Assembly: GCA_028289345.1 (NCBI GenBank) | Contig: JANQQL010000010.1 | Coordinates: 558,001-622,000 of the forward strand | From: Planctomycetota bacterium | Lineage (GTDB): Bacteria > Planctomycetota > B15-G4 > SIAN01 | Direction: 5' to 3' | Length of the DNA stretch: 64,000 nt | Part shown: in pieces, positions 44,616 to 53,125 of the stretch | Layout: every line of letters starts with the position of its first letter | How positions within the stretch are numbered: position 1 is the first letter of the stretch | Notes under the pieces: generated by a model | What the model was told of the DNA's origin: nothing | Databases searched by the model: none | The model's input: only the letters and a program-made list of their open reading frames with translations | Translations under genes and position numbers: made by a program

Positions 44616-47234
44616 TCACTCGTTGGGAAGCTGGTTCAATCCCACCGAGACCCCGCCATTGAATTCCTGGGCGATGATCGTGGCGATGAGGTCGGGCCGG
44701 CCATCTGAGTTCACGTCTCCGAGGGCATGAGAAGTGGAAACCCCCTCCACCGCGAACAACGCATTCACTCCGTTGGCAACCGCAAAATCTTGTCGAGTGG
44801 CGAAGGTGCCGTCACCGTTGCTGAGCTCTGTCGCCATTCCCCGGAATCCAGAGACGGCCAGCGAGGCGACATCGTCGTAGCCGTCTCCATCCAAGTCCTG
44901 GAACGTCACCGTCCGGCACCGAAGAGACCCAAGGACAACCGCCGGACCAAAGGTCCCGTCCCCCACTCCGAACAACACCGTGGTGTTGGAGAAAAAGTGC
45001 CCCACGGCAATGTCCAGCGCTCCATCGCCGTTGGCATCTCCCATCGCAACCGATTCGGGACCGGAACCAGCCGAAGGAAACAGAGTGGGAGCTCCAAACT
45101 GCCCGTTCCCGAGCCCGAGAAGAACCACCGCAGCATCGTCGCCATCACTGGCCACGACGATGTCAAGAAACTCATCCTCGTTCAGCCGGCCCAATGCCAA
45201 GTCGCGCGGCGTGGAAGCCGCGTTGATCAGGTTCGGCGCGGCGAAACCGCCGGTCCCGTCGCCCAGCAAAACCGCAATTTGGTTCAACTGGTCACTCAGA
45301 GTCACGACATCGAGGTTTCCGTCGTTGTCGAGGTCTCCGGCCGCAACGCGGAAAGGCGCAGTGCCGGCAGGAAAAGAAACCGCCGAGCCAAAACTCCCAT
45401 CTCCGGGATTCAGGAGCAGTCCGACGTTGTTGCCGGTCAGGTCCGTCACAACGACATCAACGTTTCCGTCCGAGTCAAAGTCACCGGACGCCAAGGTTGC
45501 CGGATTCACAATGCCCGCACCGAAATCGACCGGATCGGCGAAGCCCCCGATGCCATTCCCTTCCAACAAGGAGACCACGCCGCCCGAGAAGTTTGCGGTC
45601 ATGAGGTCGACGGCACCGTCTCCGGTGAAGTCCGCAGAGATCACGTCGACGGTCCCTGGAGCGGAAGGGAAGACCCGAGCGGTGCCGAAGAAGCTGTCGG
45701 TCCCGTTTCCAAGATGAACCACGAAATCATCGGCGAAGTTGAGTGAGATCAAATCGTCCTGAAGATCGTTGTTGACGTCTCCCACCGACACGACGAAGGT
45801 AGCGTCGGAGCTTGCCGCTGACACAAGTTCCGAGTCAAAGTTTCCGTCCCCAAGCCCGGTGAACAGGGTGATGCCATCATTCGTGAAGCTTGCGCCCACG
45901 AGGTCGGCCATGCCGTCGCCGTTGAAGTCGCCTGCACCAAGGTCCCCGACTCCGTTTGGCCCATTGAAAGTGACGATCGGCGTTCCAAAGCCCCCGGTCC
46001 CATCGCCAAGATGAACCGAGACTTCTTCCGAGAAGTGTGATGCAACGAGATCGACCTGATTGTCCCCGTCAAGGTCCGCCAGAATGAGATCGTTCACCCC
46101 CGCACCACCGGAGAAGAAGGGGCTCATCGAGGTCGTGGTGAAGTTCCCTGCCCCGTCGCCCAGGTAAACCGAGATCAGGTTGTTGGATCCCGTACTTCCC
46201 ACCACGATGTCGGTGTCGCCATCGGAGTTGACGTCCCCGGCGGTGAGGTTGTCCGCGATGAATGCGAGAGGAAAAGTCACTTCGGAGGAAAACGTCCCCG
46301 TTCCCGTCCCGAGGCGAATCGACAGCCGGTCGTTGGGTCCGATTTGGCGGGTGGTGATGAGATCGGGGATCCCATCGCTCGAGACATCGGCAACCTCCAG
46401 GGGAGTGGTAAACTGCGCCGACAACGAGACGGGAGGATCAAACGTACCGTCCCCATTCCCCAACAAGGTTGAAATCGTTCCCGAAGAAAAGCTGTTGGGA
46501 ACGACCAGGTCGATGTCACCGTCTTGGTTGAGGTCCGCTTGAAGGATCTCCTGAGGAAACGGACCCGCGGGGCCAGTGAACCCAGGAGAGAAGTTCCCCT
46601 CTCCATCTCCCAAATGGACCACGACCTGGTCGCCTTGGTTGTCGGCAATGACATAGTCGAGGTTGCCGTCTTCGTCAAAGTCTGCGAGAACAGCACCGGC
46701 CGGCGCTGCAAGAGCTTCAAATCTCTGACCGCCGTAGAGGTCCCCGCGGGGACGCTCGCCCACCCGTAGCTCGATGCCGCTGGTGAACGCCAGACGCCCC
46801 ATCGCCCCGGCGTCTCGAACAAGCCCTTGGGCCACCACCAACAGCCCCGAGACCGCCGGGTCGAGAAAGAAGCCGGGAGGATTGATGTCCAGCACCCCTC
46901 GGCCGGAAGAGTCCAAGGTCAGCGGAATGATCTCGACCACCTCGGGAAACAGGGTCGCGTCGAAGCGAGGCAGGAACACGGGTTGAGTGTCGAATCCCAG
47001 AATGATGATCGCACGCGCGTTGGAAAGCCCGTCATCGATGACAATCCGAGGAAAAGGACCAAGAATCTCGGGAAGCCCCAGATGAGAGATCGTGGGAGGT
47101 CCGTTCGTCCCGGGACTGGCCTCACCAATCGTCTGGGCCGTGGCCACATCATGATTGGGTGCCGCAGTGGCCAAAGGGACCAGAGCGAGGGCAACGAAAA
47201 GACCGGCAAAGCGCGAGAGACCGCGAAAAAGCAT
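44616..47234 (-). CDS. Secreted FG-GAP/VCBS repeat protein with N-terminal shared beta domain
   Basis: An 872-residue protein. ATG 47234 has AAAGGA upstream and signal peptide MLFRGLSRFAGLFVALALVP. Residues about 45-165 (ISHLGLPEILGPFPRIVIDD, IIILGFDTQPVF, LTLDSSGRGVLDI, FTSGIELRVGERP) are the same beta domain seen at the C-termini of other proteins here. The rest is a long chain of FG-GAP units: DFDEDGNLDYVIAD, DLNQDGDIDLVVPN, DVNSDGDTDIVVGS, DLDGDNQVDLVASH, ending in DVNSDGRPDLIAT. These Asp-rich loops are calcium-binding turns. No catalytic domain is visible. It is divergent from the sigma factor at 47490 across 255 bp. Confidence 0.85.
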   Translation of the reverse strand: MLFRGLSRFAGLFVALALVPLATAAPNHDVATAQTIGEASPGTNGPPTISHLGLPEILGPFPRIVIDDGLSNARAIIILGFDTQPVFLPRFDATLFPEVVEIIPLTLDSSGRGVLDINPPGFFLDPAVSGLLVVAQGLVRDAGAMGRLAFTSGIELRVGERPRGDLYGGQRFEALAAPAGAVLADFDEDGNLDYVIADNQGDQVVVHLGDGEGNFSPGFTGPAGPFPQEILQADLNQDGDIDLVVPNSFSSGTISTLLGNGDGTFDPPVSLSAQFTTPLEVADVSSDGIPDLITTRQIGPNDRLSIRLGTGTGTFSSEVTFPLAFIADNLTAGDVNSDGDTDIVVGSTGSNNLISVYLGDGAGNFTTTSMSPFFSGGAGVNDLILADLDGDNQVDLVASHFSEEVSVHLGDGTGGFGTPIVTFNGPNGVGDLGAGDFNGDGMADLVGASFTNDGITLFTGLGDGNFDSELVSAASSDATFVVSVGDVNNDLQDDLISLNFADDFVVHLGNGTDSFFGTARVFPSAPGTVDVISADFTGDGAVDLMTANFSGGVVSLLEGNGIGGFADPVDFGAGIVNPATLASGDFDSDGNVDVVVTDLTGNNVGLLLNPGDGSFGSAVSFPAGTAPFRVAAGDLDNDGNLDVVTLSDQLNQIAVLLGDGTGGFAAPNLINAASTPRDLALGRLNEDEFLDIVVASDGDDAAVVLLGLGNGQFGAPTLFPSAGSGPESVAMGDANGDGALDIAVGHFFSNTTVLFGVGDGTFGPAVVLGSLRCRTVTFQDLDGDGYDDVASLAVSGFRGMATELSNGDGTFATRQDFAVANGVNALFAVEGVSTSHALGDVNSDGRPDLIATIIAQEFNGGVSVGLNQLPNE

Positions 47235-47489
47235 GACGGGGTCCTTTCCAATGGGAGAAGGAGCTTCGCGATCTGCACTCCCTTGAAGGACGAGCACCTC
47301 GCGCTAGCAGCAGTGAAACCAGATGTCGCAATTGGACACGTGGCAACCCCGAGAAACCGGACACACTTCTTTCAGGGAAAAACACAACTCCGGAGCAACG
47401 ATCCTCGCGACTGCGGCATGCGCAAGGGAAAGAGTCAAAGCCGCACGCGCGCAAGGTCGAAGAAGCCCTGTTCGTTGCTCCACGGCAGA
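47235..47489. promoter_or_regulatory. Divergent region, VCBS gene / sigma factor
   Basis: These 255 bp separate two divergent starts and contain promoters for both. CCGGACAC (GTGTCCGG on the minus strand) is at 47357-47364 in a context (AACCCCGAGAAACCGGACAC) close to one upstream of the HAF gene. No -35/-10 is assigned. Confidence 0.4.
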
Positions 47490-48101
47490 ATGAAAGAAAG
47501 GCTCTTTGAGCAAGGAATCAGGCAGGTGCCGGACTCACCCAACGAAACAAGCTTCTCTCTCGACCAGGGATCGGCCCTGATCGGCGTGGTTTACGAAGAA
47601 CTTCGCAAGAGAGCCGCCGCCTCCCTGCGTCAGCTCCCTGTCGGCGAAACCGTGCAGCCCACGGATCTCGTCCATGAAGCGTACTTGAAGCTCGACCACG
47701 CCAAAGTTGGCTGGAAGAGTGAGGCTCACTTCCTCTCGGTCGCCACCCTCGCCATCCGCCAAGTGGTCGTCGATCGCATCCGCGCAAAGCGCACGATCCA
47801 GCGCGGCGAGGGCAAGAAGAAGGTCTCCCTGGAGTGGGACTTGCCCATTCCTTCCCCCCCGGCCAAAGACGAGGTCGTTCTGGCTGTTGATGCGGCAATC
47901 GAAGAACTCCGCCAAGAAGACCCCCGTGCCGCCGACATCGTTGTCTTTCGCTTTTTCCTGGGAATGACGGTCGAACAGTGCGCCTCGGTCCTCGGCGTGA
48001 CCGACCGAACGGTGCGCCGCGACTGGCTGTTCGCGCGAACCTGGCTGGCGTCTCACGACGCGCTCGGTGATGGATGGAGTGACTCGCAGAAGCTGGACTA
48101 G
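47490..48101 (+). CDS. ECF sigma factor of the Planctomycete Sigma70_ECF (TIGR02999-like) type
   Basis: A 203-residue sigma factor. Region 2: VVYEELRKRAAASLRQLPVG, VQPTDLVHEAYLKLDHAK, FLSVATLAIRQVVVDRIR. Region 4: MTVEQCASVLGVTDRTVRRDWLFARTWL. ATG 47490 (MKERLFEQGIRQ) is chosen as the nearest upstream start that yields normal length; there is no strong ribosome site and the frame stays open upstream. The factor has no adjacent kinase. It faces a VCBS-protein gene and is followed by an 838-bp gene-free region. Local control of the neighbouring surface proteins is plausible (inference). Confidence 0.82.
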   Translation: MKERLFEQGIRQVPDSPNETSFSLDQGSALIGVVYEELRKRAAASLRQLPVGETVQPTDLVHEAYLKLDHAKVGWKSEAHFLSVATLAIRQVVVDRIRAKRTIQRGEGKKKVSLEWDLPIPSPPAKDEVVLAVDAAIEELRQEDPRAADIVVFRFFLGMTVEQCASVLGVTDRTVRRDWLFARTWLASHDALGDGWSDSQKLD

Positions 48102-48576
48102 CTCGCCTCCCCATTCACGACGCTCCCCGAACTTCCCGGGAATCCCGGAAGCCCCCGCCTTCTCAGCGATCCCGCAGAGTCGCCCTCGCCGCCGCCTTTC
48201 CGGTGCGGCATCCTCCGCGGTCATCGGTCAGGGGCCGCCTGCGAAGGCGCCGTCCCACCCATTCCGGCGCGAATCTCGGGCTGCCGCCGTGCAAGTCCGG
48301 TGAGCAAGAGCCCGAAGCCATGCTCAAAAAAGTGCCAGAAAAAGTCCTGATCTGAGTCACGCCTGCCCCCGCGACGCGTACGGCCAAGCCTCAAAGCGCT
48401 CCGGATTCTGGATTCCTCGGTCCTTGGAAAAGCCCAGCTCCGGCTGGCCCAGAATCGAGGCGTTTCGAGTCCAGTGAGCCGGGCAGACGATGCCCAAAGA
48501 TTGGAGCTGACTCTTTTCAGAAAGCATGTCCGGGTTGGCTTGATCTCCGCGTGTCCGGATTGCAGAGAACTCGGCC

Positions 48577-48595
48577 GAACACCCTCCTGGTGTTC
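48577..48595 (+). repeat. Perfect 7-bp hairpin in the 838-bp gap
   Basis: GAACACC-ctcct-GGTGTTC, a perfect stem with a five-base loop whose sequence CTCCT resembles an anti-Shine-Dalgarno. It lies about 475 bp downstream of the sigma stop and 345 bp upstream of the next start. The function is unknown. Confidence 0.35.
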
Positions 48596-48925
48596 ACTCG
48601 TTCTTGGAACACACACCACTCATGGGAAAGGTTCGATCGACCTTCCGATGACGTATTGGCTTTCGTTTGCGTGCAGTGCATCCGTGCCAGGCTGTTCGCG
48701 ACTCAAGCCCTCTGAATTCACAACGAATTCTCGGAACCGCTTCAAAGTCGACGAAGTAAGCAGCCTCAACCCCAGCTTACCGAGCAGTGCTTCGAGAAGT
48801 TTTCATCGGCAAGCTGTGAAGACCTTCGAACCGCAGGATCCGTGAACGCGACCTCGAGTGGGGAAGCAGCGTGAAAGCTCGGTCAAGGTTGAACCTTTCT
48901 CTCAAGACTCAAAAACCAATTGCCC

Positions 48926-48932
48926 AAGGAGG
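48926..48932 (+). promoter_or_regulatory. Strong Shine-Dalgarno deciding the start at 48940
   Basis: AAGGAGG, the best ribosome binding site I saw in the window, lies seven bases before ATG 48940. It fixes that start over the in-frame upstream ATG at 48871. Confidence 0.8.
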
Positions 48933-48939
48933 TACCACC

Positions 48940-50124
48940 ATGAACCTGTTCCGGAGCGTCGTTGCAGCTCCCGTTGTCGGCTTGCTTGCCGCCACGGCCG
49001 CTGCACAAGATTCGATTCCTGCAGTGATCGTCACCGTCGAAAATGCCCAGCCAGGCCGCGGCGTGTTCCTGACTCCGCCTTGGATCGCGTTCCACGACGG
49101 AACGTTCGACACTTACGACGGTGGCAGCCCAGCCAGCGTCCCGTTGGGCGGCAACGAGATTGAAGCGCTCGCCGAAGATGGCAACAACGCTCCGCTGACC
49201 GCGACGTTTGCCATGCAGCTTCCCGACGCCCCGCAGCGCGAAGGCGTGCCGGGTCCCACCGGCCCCTTGGGCCCTGGCGATCGTGCGAGCGTCGCCATTC
49301 GCGTCAACCCGATGATGGATCGCTACTTCAGCTATGCGTCGATGGTCATCCCGAGCAACGATGCGTTCATCGCCAACGGCAACCCCCTCGCCCATCAGAT
49401 CTTCGACGATTCCGGCAATTTCGTCGCCGAGACATTCATCGTTTCGGGCGACGAAACGAACGATGCGGGCACCGAAGTCAACGACGAGATCGCGTCGAAC
49501 GTCGCCTTCTTGGCGCAAGGTGCGCCGAACACCGGCGACACCGAGAATGGACTGGTTGTCACGCCCAGCCCGGGCTTTGCCGCTCCCGGTACCCTCCCCT
49601 ACCCGGACGGCGTCCTCAACTACCCGGTCTTCGGCAACGGGGACTTCAATGACGCGGACGACCGCCTGTTCCAAGTCTCGTTCCAGGAAGTGGACCTCGG
49701 CGCCCGCATCCGCTTCGAAGCCAGCCTTTCCCCCGAAGAAGAAGTTCAGCCCGACGCCGTCAGTTCCGAGGGTCGCGGTCGAGTGCGAGCGATGGCCCGA
49801 GAGGGTCGAGTTCTGCGGATTTCCGCCCGTGCTTCGAACCTGTCCGGCCCAATCGTCGCAGCTCACCTCCACCTCGGAGCGAGCGGAACCAATGGTCCGG
49901 TTGTCGTCGACATGACTTCTGGCATCCGCGCCACCGGCAACTCGGTGGTCTTCAGTGCCAATGAATCCACTTTGACCGGCCCCCTCGCCGGCACGGACTT
50001 CGCCGACTTCCTCGGACAAGTGGCCGCCGGCAACGTCTACGTCAACCTCCACACCGCCGAGTACCCGGACGGAGAAGTTCGCGGCAACCTGGGACTGGCC
50101 TGGTCCGGCGAGTTCCCCCAGTAA
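48940..50124 (+). CDS. Secreted spondin-domain and CHRD-domain protein
   Basis: A 394-residue exported protein. Start 48940 (MNLFRSVVAAPVVGLLAATA, AAA-Q) is set by AAGGAGG. Residues about 25-230 match the Spondin_N fold: IVTVENAQPGRGVFLTPPW, IAFHDGTFDTYDGG, ALAEDGNNAPL, SYASMVIPSNDAFIANGN, IVSGDETNDAGTEVND. Residues about 265-390 are a CHRD domain (ASLSPEEEVQPD, GPIVAAHLHLGASG, VYVNLHTAEYPDGEVRGNL), the domain first seen in chordin. The two together occur in secreted bacterial proteins of unknown role. The gene is followed by a strong terminator. Well-tuned translation signals suggest high expression. Confidence 0.87.
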   Translation: MNLFRSVVAAPVVGLLAATAAAQDSIPAVIVTVENAQPGRGVFLTPPWIAFHDGTFDTYDGGSPASVPLGGNEIEALAEDGNNAPLTATFAMQLPDAPQREGVPGPTGPLGPGDRASVAIRVNPMMDRYFSYASMVIPSNDAFIANGNPLAHQIFDDSGNFVAETFIVSGDETNDAGTEVNDEIASNVAFLAQGAPNTGDTENGLVVTPSPGFAAPGTLPYPDGVLNYPVFGNGDFNDADDRLFQVSFQEVDLGARIRFEASLSPEEEVQPDAVSSEGRGRVRAMAREGRVLRISARASNLSGPIVAAHLHLGASGTNGPVVVDMTSGIRATGNSVVFSANESTLTGPLAGTDFADFLGQVAAGNVYVNLHTAEYPDGEVRGNLGLAWSGEFPQ

Positions 50125-50156
50125 ACCAAGACATCTCTCCGAACGCAGTTTCGCCC

Positions 50157-50204
50157 GCACCCTCTCCTTGCCCATGGGCAGGGGGAGGGTGCGGTGCTTT
50201 CTTC
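50157..50204 (+). terminator. Strong intrinsic terminator after the spondin/CHRD gene
   Basis: A 17-bp stem with two wobbles (50157-50173 with 50176-50192, centre CCCATGGG) is followed by GCTTTCTTC, starting 33 bp after the stop. The arms contain CACCCTCTCC and GGGGGAGGGTG, the same core as the hairpin at 63027-63058. Confidence 0.75.
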
Positions 50205-50382
50205 ACCCAAACATCCCCCGAAAACGGGCCCAGCCTGCGACGGCTCCGCAGGTTTCGTCTCCCCACCTCCCTTCCTCCCCCACGAAGCTCGAAACCTGGT
50301 TACCCGACCAAGGGTGCGCGATAATCAACACCGAGAAGGGCAAAAGGTCGAGTCCGGCGACCAAGTCAAGGAGACGAGTCTG

Positions 50383-52992
50383 ATGCGCAGATGCCCTCGG
50401 TCTTTCGTGGGTGCTTTGGTGGGATTGCTGGGAGTCAGCGACAATCTTCACAGTCAGTGTGTCGATTTGGTCCCGAAAGAGCAGTTGACCGGGGCGGCCG
50501 GGGATGACTTCGGCGATGCCATGGCCTTCGGACTCAACAGTCTGGTGGTCGGTGCCTCCTCGGATGCGGTCGGGGGAAAGAAAACGGGCACTGCCACGGT
50601 GTACCGACGAGTCGGTGGAGTCTGGACCTTTCACGAGACCCTCGCCCCTTTCGATGGCGACGGTGGTGATCTCTATGGAGATGAACTCGTTCTTCAGGGC
50701 GACCTCTTGATGGTGGGCGCTCGTCGTCACGCCGGCACAGGAGCAGTCTTTGTGTATCGCTGGGATGGCTCGAACTTCCTCTTCGAACAGAAACTGACTC
50801 CCAGTGATGGCGGCAACCAAGACAACTTCGGGTTTGCGATCGATCTCGAAGGCGAGGTCGCGGTGGTCGGTGCCGATGACAACGATGAGCAAGGGGACCG
50901 AGCCGGCGCCGCATATGTCTTCCGTCACAATGGTTCGACCTGGGCAGAGGAAGCCAAGTTGGTGGCTGAAGTCACTCCTCCGAACGCACTTCCCAAAGAG
51001 GCGACCGGTTTTCGATTCGGCCGTTCGGTCGCCATCGAAGGGGCAACTCTTCTGGTGGGCGCCTTTCAGGCCGATGACAACTTTGGCCGGGCCTATGTGT
51101 ATGAGTACGACGGAGCCCACTGGGTCGAGACCCACGAGCTCCTTCCCAATGCCCAAGGCGATCCGGTGGAATTCGGCCGCTCCGTCGCTCTCGAGAACGG
51201 GGTGGCATTCGTTGGCGCTCAGCATCAGCGATTGCCTGGTGTCGGCATCAACGCTGGTGCGGTCTATGTCTATGAATTCGACGGCACCCTCTGGAACGAG
51301 GTCCAGTTCCTACAGCCTCCAGAGCTCATCCGTCGAGACAACTTTGGACACGAGCTCGACGTCCTCGATGACCAACTGGTCGTTCGAACCGCACCGCTGA
51401 ACCACACTCCCTACACCTATCTATTCCAGAGGGTCGAGGGAACCTGGACACGCATCCGACGCATGTTCGACCCGTCCGTCACAACCGTCGCGCTCTCCAA
51501 GGATCAACTCGCCGTGGCGGACCAATCGGGAGCGGGGCTCGTGCAGATCTACGAACTCGAATCCTGCACCTCTTGCGGTCGACAGATCGCCGTCGAGCGA
51601 CAAAAGTTCGAGAGCACGTCGTCGCTCGGAAACATTCGTTTCGCCGAAGCCGTCGTCGCGGAAGGGAATCATCTCGCCTTTTCGCGTGCGGCTTCCTATG
51701 CCGAAGACCCGTCAAAAGTCTTCCTCTATCAACAGGTGGGATCCGAGTGGCAGTTGCAGCAGACACTCACGGACCCCGCTTTGCCCACCTACAACATCTT
51801 CGGCACCGATCTCGACATCGACGGCAATCAGCTGGCCATTGGAGCGGCGGAGAAGGTGCACGTCTACGCCTACGATGGCAGCCAGTGGGTGTTCGAAGAA
51901 GAACTGCAACGAAACGTGATCACCAGCGACGAGTTTGGTCAGCGGGTGGCGATCCATGGCGACCGGATCGTGGTCGGTGCCCCGCCCGACTCCCAACAAA
52001 CGACCACCTTTGAACGAGGGGCGTTTCACATTTTCGAGCGGTCCCAGGGGTCGTGGTCGGAGATGCACCTCTTCGAGGCCCCCTTGGGCCTGACCCAAAC
52101 CAATGACTTCGGGGAGGCGGTCGCCATCGAGAACGATCTGGTCGTGGTGTCTGCTCCGGACACCTTGACTCCCTCGGTCTACATCTATCAACACCAGGGA
52201 GGAACTTGGCCGCTGATTCAGACATTGACGGCGAGCGACGTCGTCGACCAGCGAACCCGTTACGGCCAGTCTCTCGAGCTCGAGGCGGGACGCCTCATCA
52301 TTGGATCTTGGAGCGATGATGAAGTCGCCCCCAGCTCTGGCGCGGCCTACGTCTACGAATGGGACGGCAACCAATTCGTCAACGAGGTCAAGCTGCTGCC
52401 TCCGGCAGGATCCACGGGCGCGCATTGCGGCTGGGGCGTCGACATTCAGGGCGACGCGGTCATCGTTGGTTGTCCCGACGCCCGGTATGGGTCGTTCTCG
52501 ACTCATCGAGAAGGGCTGGCCTACACTTACTACCATGACGGGTTGGCCTGGCACCGGGGGGACACGCTGCGCGGCACGGATGCGTTCGTCGAGGGGCGCA
52601 CCGACTCCAGCTTCGGATCGGGCGTCGCCGTTTCTTCCCGAGGGGTCTTCGTCGGAGCTCCCGCGTATGACTTCGGACGAGCCTACGCCTACCGAATCGC
52701 GCCAAAACTCGACGTTCAGCCAAACCTGCTGCGGAGTGGCGACACCGTTCGAATCACGGCCTGCGGCGGCGGCCCGGGCCGCCTGGTGATGCTGGCGCTC
52801 GTCGAAGCCGAGGGCACTCCCACCTTCGTCCCGTTGGTCGTCGGGACCTTCGATGCCCAAGGGGAGTACTTCGTGGAGTCGGGGTTGACGGTGGATCCCG
52901 TGGAACTCGGATTCCAGGCCATCGGCTTCTCCGTCCTCGGAGAGCTGGAGTTCAGTAACACGGACCCGCTGTTCGTTTTCGACGAGCTGTGA
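50383..52992 (+). CDS. Secreted FG-GAP_2 (integrin-propeller-like) repeat protein
   Basis: An 869-residue protein. ATG 50383 follows AAGGAGA and gives a signal peptide (MRRCPRSFVGALVGLLGV). The body consists of repeated FG-GAP_2 units built on DxFGxAVAIxGDxxVVGAPxDD / GAAYVYxxxGxxW: AGDDFGDAMAFGLNSLVVGA, FGQRVAIHGDRIVVGAPPD, FGEAVAIENDLVVVSAPD, YGQSLELEAGRLIIGSWSDD. These form one or two beta-propellers. A Cys-containing segment (ESCTSCGRQ) interrupts the chain near residue 395. The last about 95 residues (PNLLRSGDTVRITACGGGPG, TFDAQGEYFVES, FSNTDPLFVF) match the shared beta domain of other window proteins. Binding or matrix function is likely; no enzyme motif is seen. Confidence 0.85.
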   Translation: MRRCPRSFVGALVGLLGVSDNLHSQCVDLVPKEQLTGAAGDDFGDAMAFGLNSLVVGASSDAVGGKKTGTATVYRRVGGVWTFHETLAPFDGDGGDLYGDELVLQGDLLMVGARRHAGTGAVFVYRWDGSNFLFEQKLTPSDGGNQDNFGFAIDLEGEVAVVGADDNDEQGDRAGAAYVFRHNGSTWAEEAKLVAEVTPPNALPKEATGFRFGRSVAIEGATLLVGAFQADDNFGRAYVYEYDGAHWVETHELLPNAQGDPVEFGRSVALENGVAFVGAQHQRLPGVGINAGAVYVYEFDGTLWNEVQFLQPPELIRRDNFGHELDVLDDQLVVRTAPLNHTPYTYLFQRVEGTWTRIRRMFDPSVTTVALSKDQLAVADQSGAGLVQIYELESCTSCGRQIAVERQKFESTSSLGNIRFAEAVVAEGNHLAFSRAASYAEDPSKVFLYQQVGSEWQLQQTLTDPALPTYNIFGTDLDIDGNQLAIGAAEKVHVYAYDGSQWVFEEELQRNVITSDEFGQRVAIHGDRIVVGAPPDSQQTTTFERGAFHIFERSQGSWSEMHLFEAPLGLTQTNDFGEAVAIENDLVVVSAPDTLTPSVYIYQHQGGTWPLIQTLTASDVVDQRTRYGQSLELEAGRLIIGSWSDDEVAPSSGAAYVYEWDGNQFVNEVKLLPPAGSTGAHCGWGVDIQGDAVIVGCPDARYGSFSTHREGLAYTYYHDGLAWHRGDTLRGTDAFVEGRTDSSFGSGVAVSSRGVFVGAPAYDFGRAYAYRIAPKLDVQPNLLRSGDTVRITACGGGPGRLVMLALVEAEGTPTFVPLVVGTFDAQGEYFVESGLTVDPVELGFQAIGFSVLGELEFSNTDPLFVFDEL

Positions 52993-53125
52993 GCGAAGTC
53001 GCGCTGCCAGTCCGTGCCCGATCGAGATCTGCGGTCCTCGGCAGGGCACGGACGCGCACCGGACACGAGAGGCCGATGGCTGGGGGACCTGTCCGAAGAG
53101 GTCGCCGCACCCTTTCGAACAGCTC

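Larger units (their letters stand above)
48102..48939. other. 838-bp region without a recognisable gene
   Basis: This is the longest gene-free stretch of the window, between the sigma factor and the spondin/CHRD gene. Short open frames exist on both strands but have no ribosome site or recognisable sequence. It contains a perfect hairpin at 48577-48595, two similar 14-mers (48524-48537 and 48549-48562, 12 of 14 identical), and an A/T-richer second half (48600-48800). It may hold a long leader or a small RNA. Confidence 0.4.

Noticed and set aside
48474..48845. 123-codon plus-strand ORF in the 838-bp gap
   Set aside because: No Shine-Dalgarno, no recognisable motif, and codon use unlike the neighbours.
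51712..53049. Minus-strand open frame of about 445 codons
   Set aside because: Antisense of the FG-GAP_2 gene; a composition artefact. A similar minus-strand frame over 48883-50175 is rejected for the same reason.
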